The position numbers were made by a program, and so were the translations under genes. Under the pieces are notes generated by a model. That model made no database searches. It had not been told where the DNA came from and saw only the letters and a program-made list of their open reading frames with translations. Positions 52,531 through 63,764 of a stretch of DNA of 64,000 nucleotides are shown piece by piece. Source of the stretch: Pseudomonadales bacterium (lineage in GTDB: Bacteria > Pseudomonadota > Gammaproteobacteria > Pseudomonadales > Ketobacteraceae); contig NZXG01000007.1 of NCBI GenBank assembly GCA_002701845.1, forward strand, positions 1-64,000, given 5' to 3'. Positions within the stretch are counted from its first letter, which is position 1, and each line of letters begins with the position of its first letter.

Positions 52531-53799
52531 ATGGCGTTACTCGCATACGGAATCAATCATCGTACCGCATCTGTGGATTTGCGGGAAAAGCTGGCATTCT
52601 CACCGGAGAGGATCATTCAGGCGCTGAACGACGTGCGCGATGAAGCCTGTCTGCGGGAAGTGGCCATCTTGTCCACCTGCAATCGCACCGAACTGTATTG
52701 TGCCGCCGGGGTGGAGGATGCCGGGCCGGTGCTGAGCTGGCTGGGCAAGCACCATACCATGCCGGTGGAGCAGATTTCCCGCAGCGTGTACGAGTTCTGG
52801 AATGAGGCGGCGGTGCGCCATCTGATGCGGGTGGCCAGCGGTCTGGACTCCATGGTGCTGGGGGAGCCCCAGATTCTGGGGCAATTGAAGAGTGCCTACT
52901 CCCTGGCTCAGGAGGCGGGCACCCTGGGTCCGGAACTGGGGCGCCTGTTTCAACATTCGTTTTCCGCCGCCAAGCAGGTGCGTTCCCGCACCGGCATCGG
53001 TTCCAACCCGGTGTCCGTGGCCTTCGCCTCGGTGAAACTGGCGAAACGGATTTTTTCCGATCTGGCCAAAACCACAGTATTGCTGGTGGGGGCGGGGGAG
53101 ACCGTGGAGCTGCTGGCGCGCCATCTGGTGGAGCAGGGGGTGAAAAAAATCATCGTCGCCAATCGCACCCTGTCCCGGGCCAATGCCATTGCCGAAGAGT
53201 TCAAGGCCCACGCCATCACCCTCAGTGATATTCCACTGGCGTTGCCCCAGGCAGATATTGTGATTTCCTCCACTGCCAGTCCCCTGCCGATTCTGGGCAA
53301 GGGGGCGGTGGAGCACGCCCTCAAACTGCGCAAACATGATCCCATGTTCATGATCGATATTGCGGTGCCCCGGGATATTGAGGAAGAAGTGGGTGAGCTG
53401 GCGGATGTCTACCTCTATACGGTGGATGATCTGCAGCAGGTGGTGGAGGAAAACCGCAAGGCGCGACAGGATGCGGCCACCGAGGCGGAGACCCTGGTGG
53501 ACAGCTGTATGCAGCAGTACATGGAGTCCCTGAAGAGCCTGGATGCGGTGGACGCTATTCGCAACTACCGGGAAAAACTGGAGGCCATGCGGCAGCTGGA
53601 GCTGGAAAAGGCGCTGCAGCAGTTGCGGGGCGGCGCGGATCCCGAGGCGGTGGTGCAGCGCATGAGCCGCACTTTGATGAACAAAGTCATGCACGCCCCC
53701 ACCACCGGGCTGAAACAGGCGGCGGAAAGTGGCCGCAGTGATCAGATTGAGTGGGCGCAGCGATTACTGGGGGTAAGCCCGCCGGACCAGCCGGATTAG
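52531..53799 (+). CDS. hemA: Glutamyl-tRNA reductase
   Basis: 422 residues from ATG 52531 (MALLAYGINHRTA), the family start; the frame upstream to 52483 is not conserved. Reduces glutamyl-tRNA to glutamate-1-semialdehyde, the first step of heme synthesis. The catalytic Cys is in STCNRTELY (about 50), the NADPH-binding domain has VLLVGAGETVELLARHL, and a C-terminal dimerisation helix follows. First of the hemA-prfA-prmC-moeB series. Confidence 0.97.
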   Translation: MALLAYGINHRTASVDLREKLAFSPERIIQALNDVRDEACLREVAILSTCNRTELYCAAGVEDAGPVLSWLGKHHTMPVEQISRSVYEFWNEAAVRHLMRVASGLDSMVLGEPQILGQLKSAYSLAQEAGTLGPELGRLFQHSFSAAKQVRSRTGIGSNPVSVAFASVKLAKRIFSDLAKTTVLLVGAGETVELLARHLVEQGVKKIIVANRTLSRANAIAEEFKAHAITLSDIPLALPQADIVISSTASPLPILGKGAVEHALKLRKHDPMFMIDIAVPRDIEEEVGELADVYLYTVDDLQQVVEENRKARQDAATEAETLVDSCMQQYMESLKSLDAVDAIRNYREKLEAMRQLELEKALQQLRGGADPEAVVQRMSRTLMNKVMHAPTTGLKQAAESGRSDQIEWAQRLLGVSPPDQPD

Positions 53800-53810
53800 C
53801 CGGGCTAATT

Positions 53811-53878
53811 GCTGTCACCAGACAGCAAACCGATCCCACTGAATTTAACGCATTTTTTTCGGCGACTTCGGAGTCGCC
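53811..53878 (+). other. Two hairpins in the hemA-prfA gap
   Basis: GCTGTC-ACCA-GACAGC (53811-53826) and GGCGACT-TCGG-AGTCGCC (53861-53878, a UUCG-type tetraloop). A T7 run (53853-53859) lies between them. The second hairpin ends 18 bp before the prfA start. Neither is followed by a proper T-tract on the plus strand, so leaky termination or RNA processing is more likely than full termination. Confidence 0.45.
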
Positions 53879-53896
53879 TTATCAGGATACCGTTAC

Positions 53897-54979
53897 ATGA
53901 AAGAATCTTTGCGAAACAAACTGGCCAGCCGCAGTGAGCGTTACGAGGAAGTGGCCATGCTGTTGAGCCAGCCGGATGTGATCGGCGATCAGGACCAGTT
54001 CCGCAAACTGTCTCAGGAGTACGCGGAGCTTGAGCCGGTGGTGCAGTGCTACCGGGAGTACGACCAGGTGCGGCGCAATATTGCCGAGGCCGAAGCCTGG
54101 CTGGAAGATCCGGAGCTGCGGGAAATGGGGGCCGAGGAATTAAAGGCGAACCAGGCGCGACGGGAAGATCTTGAAGCGGAGCTGCAAAAACTGATGCTGC
54201 CGCGGGACCCGTTCGATGGCAGCAATGTGTTTCTGGAAATCCGTGCCGGCACCGGCGGTGACGAGGCGGCCATTTTCGCCGGTGATCTGTTCCGCATGTA
54301 CAGCCGCTACGCCGAGCGCAACGGTTGGAAGGTGGAAGTGGTGAGCCAGAGCGAGGGTGAGCACGGTGGCTATAAGGAAATCATCTCCCGGGTCACCGGT
54401 GACCGGGTCTATTCCCGCCTCAAATTCGAATCCGGCGCCCATCGGGTGCAACGGGTGCCTGCCACGGAATCCCAGGGCCGTATCCACACCTCCGCCTGCA
54501 CCGTGGCGATTCTGCCGGAAGCGGATGAGGTGACCGATATTGAAGTGCGCAACGAGGATCTGCGCATCGACACCTATCGCTCCTCCGGCGCCGGCGGTCA
54601 GCACGTTAATACCACCGATTCCGCCGTCCGTATTACCCATTTGCCCTCCGGGGTGGTGGTGGAGTGCCAGGATGAACGCTCCCAGCACAAGAACAAGGCC
54701 AAGGCCATGTCGCTGTTGAAATCCCGACTGCTGCAGCATGCCCAGGATCAGCAGCAGCAGGAAACCAGCAGCACCCGCCGCAATCTGGTGGGCAGTGGGG
54801 ATCGCTCGGAGCGGATTCGCACCTACAACTATCCTCAGGGCCGGGTCACGGATCACCGCATTAACCTGACCCTGTACCGCCTGGGGGAGGTCATGGAGGG
54901 GGATCTGGACGAGGTGATTCAGCCCCTGATTCATGAGTACCAGGCGGACCAGCTGGCGGCGCTTTCCGCGGAGGAATGA
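53897..54979 (+). CDS. prfA: Peptide chain release factor 1
   Basis: 360 residues. Recognises UAA and UAG. The GGQ motif is in [10 protein letters not shown] (about 228-237) and the PxT codon-recognition tripeptide PAT is in RVPATESQG. It is the substrate of PrmC, encoded next, which methylates the GGQ glutamine; the stop overlaps the prmC start region. Confidence 0.97.
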   Translation: MKESLRNKLASRSERYEEVAMLLSQPDVIGDQDQFRKLSQEYAELEPVVQCYREYDQVRRNIAEAEAWLEDPELREMGAEELKANQARREDLEAELQKLMLPRDPFDGSNVFLEIRAGTGGDEAAIFAGDLFRMYSRYAERNGWKVEVVSQSEGEHGGYKEIISRVTGDRVYSRLKFESGAHRVQRVPATESQGRIHTSACTVAILPEADEVTDIEVRNEDLRIDTYRSSGAGGQHVNTTDSAVRITHLPSGVVVECQDERSQHKNKAKAMSLLKSRLLQHAQDQQQQETSSTRRNLVGSGDRSERIRTYNYPQGRVTDHRINLTLYRLGEVMEGDLDEVIQPLIHEYQADQLAALSAEE

Positions 54980-55836
54980 TGCCCACAGTGAGCGACGCCC
55001 TGCACTGGGCAGAGCAACAGCTGGCCCAGGTTGGGCCGGATTCGCCGGCAGCGGCCAAGGTGGACAGCCAGTGGTTGCTGGGCCATGTGCTGGGGCGCAA
55101 CAGCGCCTGGTTGCGGGCCTGGCCGGATGCCCTGGTGGGCGAGCCCCAATGGCAGCAATTCCAGGCCCTGATCCAGCGGCGGCTTAACGGTGAACCGGTG
55201 GCTTATCTGACCGGGCAGCAGGGTTTCTGGACCCTGGAGCTGCAGGTGACGCCGGAGACTCTGGTGCCCCGGCCCGATACCGAGCGGCTGGTGGAGCTGG
55301 CGTTACAGAAAGTGGGGCCGGAGCCGGCCCGAGTGCTGGACCTGGGCACTGGCACCGGGGCCATCGCCCTGGCCCTGGCCAGTGAGCGCCCGCGCTGGGA
55401 GATCACCGCCACGGATCTGGAGCAGCCCACCCTGGCGGTGGCGCAAGGCAACAGCGAGCGTCTGAATCTGCCCATTACCCTGCTGCAAAGTCACTGGTTT
55501 GCCGCCCTGGCGGGTTCGCGGTTTGATCTCATTGTTTCCAATCCCCCTTATATAGCAGCCGACGATCCCCATTTGCTGGGCCCCGGGGTGCGGAGCGAGC
55601 CCATGCGGGCTTTGGTGTCCGGCAGTGATGGTCTGGATGCCATCCGGGAGATCGTGCGACAGGCGCCCGGACATCTTGATGCCGGTGGCTGGTTGCTGTT
55701 GGAGCATGGCTGGCATCAGGGCGAGGTGGTGCGGGCGCTGCTGTTGGGAAGGGGGTTTACCGGGGTGGCAACGGAGCGGGATCTGGGGGCCAACGAGCGT
55801 GTTACCCTGGGCCAGTGGAACCCCGGAAGCCTATGA
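54976..55836 (+). CDS. prmC: Release factor glutamine methyltransferase PrmC
   Basis: 286 residues (ATG 54976 or 54979; GGAGGA lies just upstream). An N-terminal helical domain, then a class I methyltransferase fold: [12 protein letters not shown] (motif I, 122-133) and the catalytic NPPY (189-192). Methylates the GGQ glutamine of RF1 and RF2. Coupled to prfA. Confidence 0.96.
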   Translation: MMPTVSDALHWAEQQLAQVGPDSPAAAKVDSQWLLGHVLGRNSAWLRAWPDALVGEPQWQQFQALIQRRLNGEPVAYLTGQQGFWTLELQVTPETLVPRPDTERLVELALQKVGPEPARVLDLGTGTGAIALALASERPRWEITATDLEQPTLAVAQGNSERLNLPITLLQSHWFAALAGSRFDLIVSNPPYIAADDPHLLGPGVRSEPMRALVSGSDGLDAIREIVRQAPGHLDAGGWLLLEHGWHQGEVVRALLLGRGFTGVATERDLGANERVTLGQWNPGSL

Positions 55837-55851
55837 TGCCAGGAGCCGATC

Positions 55852-56601
55852 ATGTTCAGTGACGACGAATTGCTGCGCTACAGCCGTCAGATTATGCTGC
55901 AGGAACTGGATATCAGCGGCCAGGAAGCGTTGCACGAGGCCACGGTGCTGGTGGTGGGGCTCGGTGGTCTGGGCTCGCCGGTGGCCCTGTATCTGGCGGC
56001 CGCCGGGGTTGGCCGACTGATACTGGTGGACCACGATACGGTGGATCTGACCAACCTGCAGCGGCAGATTGCCCATAACACCGCCAGTATCGGCAGCGCC
56101 AAAGTGGCATCCGCCGCTCAGAGCGTCAATGCATTGAACAGCCATTGTCAGGTGGAGACTGTTGCCAGTCCCCTGACCTCGGACAACGGTCCGGCACTGG
56201 TGCAGCGTTGTCAGGTGATTGTGGATTGCAGCGACAACTTCAGCGTACGGTTTTTATTGAACCGCCTAAGCCGTCGTCACAGGGTACCCCTGGTGTCCGG
56301 CGCCGCCATTCGCTGGGACGGGCAACTCAGTGTGTATGATCCCCGGCGACCGGACAGCCCCTGCTATCACTGCCTGTATCAGGAAACCGGTGAGGAAGAG
56401 GAACAACGTTGCGCCACCCTGGGGGTGCTGTCACCCCTGGTGGGTCTGGTGGGCAGTCTGCAGGCGGTGGAAACCATCAAGGTGGTGACCGGTGCCGGCA
56501 GTACCCTGGTGGGGCGCCTGCTGTTGGTGGATGCACTGCAGATGCGGTTCCGGGAACTGCGGCTGCGCCGGGATCGAAACTGCCCGGTGTGCGGGGAGTA
56601 G
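55852..56601 (+). CDS. moeB: MoeB/ThiF-family adenylyltransferase
   Basis: 249 residues. Activates the C-terminal Gly of a ubiquitin-like sulfur carrier (MoaD or ThiS) by adenylation. ATP loop GLGGLG (36-41), catalytic-region DxTDLTNLQRQI equivalent, and two zinc pairs (CYHC and CPVC). The N-terminal YSRQIMLQELDISGQ is typical. Follows prmC by 15 bp, as in Pseudomonas; MoeB and ThiF cannot be separated by sequence alone. Confidence 0.9.
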   Translation: MFSDDELLRYSRQIMLQELDISGQEALHEATVLVVGLGGLGSPVALYLAAAGVGRLILVDHDTVDLTNLQRQIAHNTASIGSAKVASAAQSVNALNSHCQVETVASPLTSDNGPALVQRCQVIVDCSDNFSVRFLLNRLSRRHRVPLVSGAAIRWDGQLSVYDPRRPDSPCYHCLYQETGEEEEQRCATLGVLSPLVGLVGSLQAVETIKVVTGAGSTLVGRLLLVDALQMRFRELRLRRDRNCPVCGE

Positions 56602-56701
56602 ACTGCCGTGGTGGCGGGCCAGTCGCAGCCGGGGGGTGATCCCGGTCACAATTGCGGTTAGCATAACGCTATCTGTTAGCGCCAAGCAGCAATTGCAATA
56701 A

Positions 56702-57823
<1,122 letters not shown>

Positions 57824-57867
57824 TTGGCGCAGACTCTGGCTCAGATTACGCAGGCGAGGAGAACACC

Positions 57868-58707
57868 ATGAAAATACTGGAAGAGGTTCGCTGTTTCGAC
57901 GGCCGTCAATTGCGGGTGGAACATCAATCAAAAAGCTGCCACTGCGACATGGTGTTCTCCATTTTTCTGCCGCCCCAGGTGGAGCAGGAAACAGTGCCCG
58001 TGGTGTGGTGGCTGTCCGGCCTCACCTGTAATGATCAGAACTTTGTTACCAAGGCCGGCGCCCAACGTGTGGCCGCGGAACTGGGCATGGCGGTAGTGGC
58101 GCCGGATACCAGCCCACGGGGGGAACAGGTGCCGGACGATCCGGACGGTGGCTGGGACTTCGGCAAGGGCGCCGGCTTTTATGTGGACGCCACCCAGGCC
58201 CCTTACGACAAGCGTTATCACATGTACACCTATGTACTGCGGGAGTTGCCCGCCCTGGTGGCGGCGGAGTTTCCGGTGGACCCTCAGCGGCAAAGTATTA
58301 TGGGCCACTCCATGGGTGGCCATGGCGCCCTGACCCTGGCGTTGAACCACCCGGAACTGTACCGTTCCGTTTCAGCCTTTGCGCCGATATGCGCGCCCAT
58401 GCAATGCCCCTGGGGGCAAAAGGCGCTGCCCGGTTATTTGGGGAAAGACCAAAGCCTGTGGCGCAACCATGATGCCGTGGCATTAATAGAAGACAAAGGA
58501 TTTAACAAACCCATTTTGGTGGAGCAGGGACTGGCGGATAATTTTCTAACACCGCAACTGAAACCGGAACTGCTGGAATCCGCCTGCCGGGATGCCGAGG
58601 TGAAGTTGACCGTCAATCGCCGGGAAGGCTATGATCACAGCTATTACTTTATTGCCACATTTATTGGGGATCATCTGCGGTATCATTATCAGGCGTTGAA
58701 CGGGTAG
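57868..58707 (+). CDS. fghA: S-formylglutathione hydrolase
   Basis: 279 residues, alpha/beta hydrolase (esterase D type). Nucleophile Ser148 in GHSMGG; SGLTCNDQNF near residue 50 is the family signature. Hydrolyses S-formylglutathione to formate and glutathione. Co-transcribed with frmA (44-bp gap, GGAGAAC ribosome site). Confidence 0.95.
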   Translation: MKILEEVRCFDGRQLRVEHQSKSCHCDMVFSIFLPPQVEQETVPVVWWLSGLTCNDQNFVTKAGAQRVAAELGMAVVAPDTSPRGEQVPDDPDGGWDFGKGAGFYVDATQAPYDKRYHMYTYVLRELPALVAAEFPVDPQRQSIMGHSMGGHGALTLALNHPELYRSVSAFAPICAPMQCPWGQKALPGYLGKDQSLWRNHDAVALIEDKGFNKPILVEQGLADNFLTPQLKPELLESACRDAEVKLTVNRREGYDHSYYFIATFIGDHLRYHYQALNG

Positions 58708-59058
58708 CGCCGTACTAATAATAGTCTATTCACGACACCGGGGGCTTACCGCCCCTGGTCCTGTCAGTGAAGCCAGCCTGGCTGGTTCCATGAATACCTG
58801 TTTTTCAGGCAGCACTCAGAATCTTTCTGTCCTCCTTCTGTTACCGGCTTTTTTCTCGTCTTCTGCTACAGTTTGCAAAGATGCGGTGTTTTAAGTAGTG
58901 CCTCGTTTGGTCATGCCACCTTCATACAATTCCAGCAACATCTGCACACATTGCCCGCCTGTGGTTCATTGCAGTGCGTAGTCAGCGTCGGGTTCCAAAC
59001 GGCATAGATCCCATCGAATAGCCGGTGGGATACAAACCAAGAGAACCGGGAGGTTCCC
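58708..59058. other. Intergenic after fghA (351 bp)
   Basis: Contains a GGGGGC/GCCCC hairpin around 58739-58762 that may end the fghA transcript (no T-tract), and the GGGAGG ribosome site (59049-59054) of the next gene. No ORF or clear promoter seen. Confidence 0.45.
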
Positions 59059-61005
59059 ATGCGCCCCACGCCCCTGTTTCGCCAATGGTTGGTTGCAGTC
59101 GTGTTATTGGCTCTCGCGGCCTGTTCCCCCGTTGGTATTGAATCCCCTGAAGCCGACGGTGTCTATCCCGATCCTCCCGCCATTCAACTCAGCTACCAGC
59201 AGCTTCCTGAGAATATCCAGGTGCTGCTTAACGGTGAGGACGTCACTGCACTGTTTGTGTTTGCCGCTGACGGCGCGCAGGCAAACGGCGTCGATCTGCG
59301 GCCCTGGCTGCGGGATGGGGCCAACTATCTGCAACTGGTGAATCCGGATCTCGGCCCCCGTAAGTTCTATTACGACATCAGTGGGCCCAAGGTGCATATC
59401 CTGTCGTTGTCTGAGGCGGAACCAACAACGCTCACCGGTTATCTGTGGGACCCTTCCGGGGTGTCGCAGGCCACCCTGGATGGACTGGCGCTGACGCTGG
59501 ATCAGGACAGCGGCTTCAGCACTACCATCGTGCCCCAGGATTTTTATGAGTTTCAGGCCGGGGACGAATTGGGGTTGACGTCCACCACCACCTTTGCCCG
59601 TCGGGATCTGCCCCTGGAATCGGTTATTACGGCGCGCCTTAATCCTGGCGGTGTGGGTTTTCTGGAACGGCAAATCAGCGCTGCTCTGGCGGCTTTGGAT
59701 TTCGCGGCAATCATCGGCGGTCTCAACCCGATCTTCGATGAAGACGCGTCGGTGGCCTCGGCCCGGGTGGATGCCACCAATATGACGGTGGGAACGCCGC
59801 AGCTGAGCCTGCAGGTAGACCCTGATGCTTCCGATCGTTTGAATCTGCGGGTGACGGTACCGGATCTGCGGGTGGACGTGCGGGCCCGGGGGGAGATCCT
59901 GTTTGCGGACTGGTCCGCCAGCGGCAATGTCAGCGCCGACCGGGTGGTGTTTACCGCCGGTGTCCGCATCACCGCCGCCGGTGAGATCACAGTCGCCCTG
60001 CAAAACGTGGCCGTTGCCTTGCAGGGCTTTGGTTTTAATATCAATAATTTCCCCGGCGTGCTGGAAAGTCTGTTGGACAGCACGTTGCGGGAGGTGTTGG
60101 AGGATTTGGTCCGGGACCAGTTGCGGGATCAGGTACCGCAACAACTGGCGGCGCTGCTGCGGGAGCTGCCCACGGCGGTGACCTTACCGGTGGCGGACAC
60201 TGAGTTTCAGGTGGCGGTGCTGCCGGAGCAGTTTTTCACCGGCGCTGGTGGGATCAATCTGGCTCTGGGGGGAAGCATCACTGCGTCGGCCGACCCCGCC
60301 ATTGCGCCCACGCTGGGGTTTCGGTTCCGGGAAGGGGAGGCGCCGGTATTGGATCTGGTCACCGCTGACGGTCAGGCCTATGATCTGGGGGCAATGATCT
60401 CCGGCAACCTGCTGAATCAGGCACTGCTGGCGGCCCATGAATCCGGTTTGACCCGCTATACGCTTTACGTCGGTGATGGCGCCGGGTTGCCTCAGGAGGC
60501 CGATCCCGGCGCTGAAATCGCGGATGACGATCAGCTTCGGTTACAGGTGGCGCCCATCAGTCCAGCCTATGTGCGTCTCTCCGCCACCGATCCGGCCCCG
60601 GCGGAGTTAGCGGTGGATGATTTGCCGGTGCGGTTTGAGTTGAAAGCGGCGGGCTCGGACCAGTGGCAGTTATTGTTTGAGACCCGGGTCAATGCAACGG
60701 CCTGGTTTGATATTGGCGTGGCCGATAATGGTTTTCTGACGGTGAGTCTTTACGGGGCGCCGCGGCTGGAAATTCTGGCGGTGGACCAGGGCGGTGCTCT
60801 GCAACTGAGCCCCGGGCTGGTGGAGAATCTGATTCAGAGTCTGGTGCCGGAAACCCTGCCCAGACTGTTGCAGGCGGTGGAAACCGTTCCGGTACCGCTG
60901 ATTGATGGCTTTGCGTTGCGCTTAAAACAGGTTTGGGTGGTGGATTCGGAAACCCACCTGGCACTGGCGGGGGATCTGGTAGAGGACCCATCCGTTACCC
61001 AGTAG
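59059..61005 (+). CDS. Large lipoprotein, possible lipid-binding (TULIP-like) fold
   Basis: 648 residues. Signal peptide with lipobox LAAC (Cys about 22). The middle (about 190-370) has long amphipathic strands around a helix near FNINNFPGVLESLLDSTLREVLEDLV, and a second strand-rich part of similar character follows (about 480-640, ending in a further helix near LVENLIQSLVPETLPRLLQ). This strand-helix layout recalls BPI/SMP-type tubular lipid-binding domains; that is a fold guess, not a match. The 3' end overlaps the AraC-family gene by 11 bp. Confidence 0.75.
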   Translation: MRPTPLFRQWLVAVVLLALAACSPVGIESPEADGVYPDPPAIQLSYQQLPENIQVLLNGEDVTALFVFAADGAQANGVDLRPWLRDGANYLQLVNPDLGPRKFYYDISGPKVHILSLSEAEPTTLTGYLWDPSGVSQATLDGLALTLDQDSGFSTTIVPQDFYEFQAGDELGLTSTTTFARRDLPLESVITARLNPGGVGFLERQISAALAALDFAAIIGGLNPIFDEDASVASARVDATNMTVGTPQLSLQVDPDASDRLNLRVTVPDLRVDVRARGEILFADWSASGNVSADRVVFTAGVRITAAGEITVALQNVAVALQGFGFNINNFPGVLESLLDSTLREVLEDLVRDQLRDQVPQQLAALLRELPTAVTLPVADTEFQVAVLPEQFFTGAGGINLALGGSITASADPAIAPTLGFRFREGEAPVLDLVTADGQAYDLGAMISGNLLNQALLAAHESGLTRYTLYVGDGAGLPQEADPGAEIADDDQLRLQVAPISPAYVRLSATDPAPAELAVDDLPVRFELKAAGSDQWQLLFETRVNATAWFDIGVADNGFLTVSLYGAPRLEILAVDQGGALQLSPGLVENLIQSLVPETLPRLLQAVETVPVPLIDGFALRLKQVWVVDSETHLALAGDLVEDPSVTQ

Positions 61006-62059
61006 GCGGGCAGGGTGGGTGACTGGCGCGATATTGCCCTGGGGTTATTCCATACCAGGATTTAAAGGCCTTGAAAAACCGTCCCACATCCTGGTAACCC
61101 AGCAGAAAGGCAATGTCCTCATTATTGAATTGCTCCCTGGCCAGGTAGTCCAACGCCAGTTGCTGGCGCAGGTCCGCCAGCAACGGTCGAAAGCCAGTGC
61201 CTTCCGCCTCCAGGTGTCGCTGTAAGGTGCGGGGCGTCACCGCCAGCAACTCCGCCAACAGGGATTTGTTGGGTTCGCCATAATAAAGAAGAATTTCCAG
61301 CAGGAAGCGGCACCGGCTGGCCCAGTTTTCCGCGCCAATCTCTTTTCTTTTTACCGCCTCCATGGCCTGCAAGTGGGCAAAGCCGGCCGTTCCGGGGCGC
61401 TGGGGCAGGGTGTATTGATCCCGCTGCTGGTTGGGATAAACCAGGCGGTTGTGGGATTGCCCGAACCCTGGCGTTACTCCCAATACCTCGGTGTACAGTT
61501 GCGGTACGCCTGCAGGGTCAGGAAGTGGGTGACTGAAGTCGATGCATCGTGGCAGCAGCCCGCGCGCCTGGTTCACAATGGCGTGGATGGAGGCCACGAA
61601 GCCCTCAATTTGATGCCGGCTGATACCTTGAGGGCTGTTAGGGGTGACCCTAAGAATGATGTGCTGCTGAGTGGTTTCCAGCTCCATACGCATCACTTCC
61701 GAGCTGATGCAGGCGTAACGGGCCAGCAGGCGCAGGTAGTCCAGCAGTGGCAATTCCCGCTCGGTGAAAAACAACGCAAGTCGCTGTTGCCGGCGCACGG
61801 AGTAGGGGGCGAGCTTCAGCCCCAGGTAGGGCTCGTTGATCCATTGGGCAAGGGTGTCGATGTTACGGGCAATGGTGTCCACGGGTACCCGTTGCCGGGG
61901 GTTAAAGGCCGCCAGCTTTTTCACTTCCTCACCAAAGGTTTGCAGCAGGGATTCGTAATCGCCCCGATCCCGTAGATATTGCTCCAGGGCCTGACCGTGG
62001 GAGACCAGGGTTTCAACCGAGACGGTGAATTCTTTTTGGTGGTCGCTACTGCCTGTCAT
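60995..62059 (-). CDS. AraC-family transcriptional regulator
   Basis: 354 residues. An N-terminal effector domain of the Arabinose_bd (OruR/ArgR-like) kind (about 20-210), and a C-terminal pair of helix-turn-helix motifs (LLAELLAVTPRTLQRHL, then NNEDIAFLLGYQDVGRFFKAFKSWYGITPGQYR). Divergent from the DUF1254 gene with 192 bp between, so that gene is a reasonable target. Confidence 0.92.
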   Translation of the reverse strand: MTGSSDHQKEFTVSVETLVSHGQALEQYLRDRGDYESLLQTFGEEVKKLAAFNPRQRVPVDTIARNIDTLAQWINEPYLGLKLAPYSVRRQQRLALFFTERELPLLDYLRLLARYACISSEVMRMELETTQQHIILRVTPNSPQGISRHQIEGFVASIHAIVNQARGLLPRCIDFSHPLPDPAGVPQLYTEVLGVTPGFGQSHNRLVYPNQQRDQYTLPQRPGTAGFAHLQAMEAVKRKEIGAENWASRCRFLLEILLYYGEPNKSLLAELLAVTPRTLQRHLEAEGTGFRPLLADLRQQLALDYLAREQFNNEDIAFLLGYQDVGRFFKAFKSWYGITPGQYRASHPPCPPTG

Positions 62060-62251
62060 GCGCTGCCTTCAGCGAACGTTGACTGAGTATAACGGCCGTT
62101 AAGCCAGCCAACTCCGAATCTGTCTCAAAACGCCATAAATCCATGGTGATTGTCCACGCTAAAATCCCCAACTGCAATCTGGCACCGGCACCGGCGCCAG
62201 GGGCAGTTTGCTGCAAAAGACGAAATTGTAGAAGCGGGGGGCAACGACAAA

Positions 62252-63670
62252 ATGAAAAACTACCTTCGACCGCGGAGTCACCGCCCCTGGCGGACGAGTG
62301 GGGTATTAGTGATTCTGGTAGTGTTGTGGCTGCCGGGATTGCTATCGGCGGGTACCTTATTCTCTGCCGCCACGGCGGGGTATATCTATGGCTTTCCCCT
62401 GGTGTTAATGGGGGAGACATTCGAGGGCATGACCGGCCCCCAGCGCTCCTGCCAGCTGGGGGCGGACGTAAACCGTTTCGTCCATGTGCTGGAACCGCCC
62501 GGTCCGGATTTCAAGGCGGTGGTGCGACCCAATGTGGATACCCTGTATTCCTCAGCCATGCTGGATCTGTCCCGGGGGCCGGTGCTGTTGGATATGCCTG
62601 CGGTGACAGACCGCTATGTGCTGATGGCGCTGCTGGATGCCTGGTCGAACAATTTTGCCGGTGTTGGCACTCAGACCCATGGTGCGACAGCGGGCCATTA
62701 TGCCATTACCGGCCCCGGTTGGAGTGGCGGTGTGCCCATGGGCTATGAGCGTATTGATGCCCCCACCGATCTGGTGTGGATCGTTGGCCGCACGGAGCTG
62801 CGGGATGAGAGCGACGTGTCGGCGGTGAACCGCATTCAGCACCAGTATCAGCTGACGCCCCTGGCCGGGGCCGGGGAAGCGGCTGTGGCAGCAACCTGTG
62901 TTCCGGATGGGGAAAAAACACCGCCCATTGACGTTGTAAAGTCACTCAGCGGTCGTGACTATTTTCAACGTTTGGCGGATTTAATGGCGCGTTACCCGCC
63001 ACCCCCTGAGGATGACTTTATGGTGCAGGCATTACAGCGGCTGGGGATCAGGCCCGGGGCGGAAGGTGACACCCAGCAGCCGGATTGGCGTCAGATCTGG
63101 GCCATGAACTATGGACGTTATATGGGCCAGGCCAGCCTCGGTTTTGCCACCGATCTGCTGGGGCTCAACGGCTGGGGACCCAACCCCGAACTGATTCCCC
63201 TGGGTGACTACGGCAAGCGTTACTTTATTCGGGCGGTGGTGGCGCAAGTGGGCTTTGGCGCCAACCGGGGCGAGTTTGCGGTTTACCAAAACGCCAGCCG
63301 CGATGCCAGGCTGCGCCTGTTGTCCGGTCAGCATCAATACCGGATGACTTTTAAGGCGGATGAACCGCCACCGGTCAATGCGTTCTGGTCCATAACGGTG
63401 TACGGCGAGGACGGCTTTCTGCGGGATAATCCGGTGGCCCAGGCCATGGGGTTGCAACGTTATGCCTTGGGCAGTAGCAGTGATCTGGTGAGCGATGAAC
63501 AGGGCAATGTCAGCTTGTATTTTGCCAGTGTGCCGCCACCGGGGATTCCATTATCCAACTGGCTGCCGGTACCGGAGGGGGTGTTTCAGGCCACCATTCG
63601 CTTGTACGATCCGGCACCGTCCATTCTCAGAAATGATTGGCGGGTGCCGGCAATGGAACGGCTGGATTAG
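62252..63670 (+). CDS. DUF1254/DUF1214-domain exported protein
   Basis: 472 residues from ATG 62252 (MKNYLRPRSH); a longer frame from 62150 has no support. A signal or anchor helix (SGVLVILVVLWLPGLL) is followed by DUF1254 (YGFPLVLMGETFEGM, RPNVDTLYSSAMLDLSRGPVLLDMP) and a C-terminal DUF1214 (NAFWSITVYGEDGFLRDNP, LYFASVPPPG, NWLPVPEG). Proteins of this kind are widespread in environmental bacteria; function is not established. Likely controlled by the divergent AraC-type gene. Confidence 0.88.
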   Translation: MKNYLRPRSHRPWRTSGVLVILVVLWLPGLLSAGTLFSAATAGYIYGFPLVLMGETFEGMTGPQRSCQLGADVNRFVHVLEPPGPDFKAVVRPNVDTLYSSAMLDLSRGPVLLDMPAVTDRYVLMALLDAWSNNFAGVGTQTHGATAGHYAITGPGWSGGVPMGYERIDAPTDLVWIVGRTELRDESDVSAVNRIQHQYQLTPLAGAGEAAVAATCVPDGEKTPPIDVVKSLSGRDYFQRLADLMARYPPPPEDDFMVQALQRLGIRPGAEGDTQQPDWRQIWAMNYGRYMGQASLGFATDLLGLNGWGPNPELIPLGDYGKRYFIRAVVAQVGFGANRGEFAVYQNASRDARLRLLSGQHQYRMTFKADEPPPVNAFWSITVYGEDGFLRDNPVAQAMGLQRYALGSSSDLVSDEQGNVSLYFASVPPPGIPLSNWLPVPEGVFQATIRLYDPAPSILRNDWRVPAMERLD

Positions 63671-63714
63671 TGGGCAATTATCACTGGCAAATGCCGTCTG
63701 CACCGGCGCCAGCG

Positions 63715-63747
63715 AGTGCCGGTTACCAGCGGCTGGCAACCGGCACT
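63715..63747. terminator. Hairpin between convergent DUF1254 gene and gatB
   Basis: AGTGCCGGTT (63715-63724) and AACCGGCACT (63738-63747) are perfect inverted arms, with CCAG/CTGG extending the stem inside. Position between convergent genes suggests a shared terminator, but neither strand has a strong T-tract. Confidence 0.5.
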
Positions 63748-63764
63748 TTGCCGGATCAATAAAC

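Noticed and set aside
56640-56700. Partial dyad CGCTA-N5-TAGCG upstream of frmA as an FrmR-type operator
   Set aside because: Arms are only 5 bp, no frmR gene is near, and FrmR sites look different.
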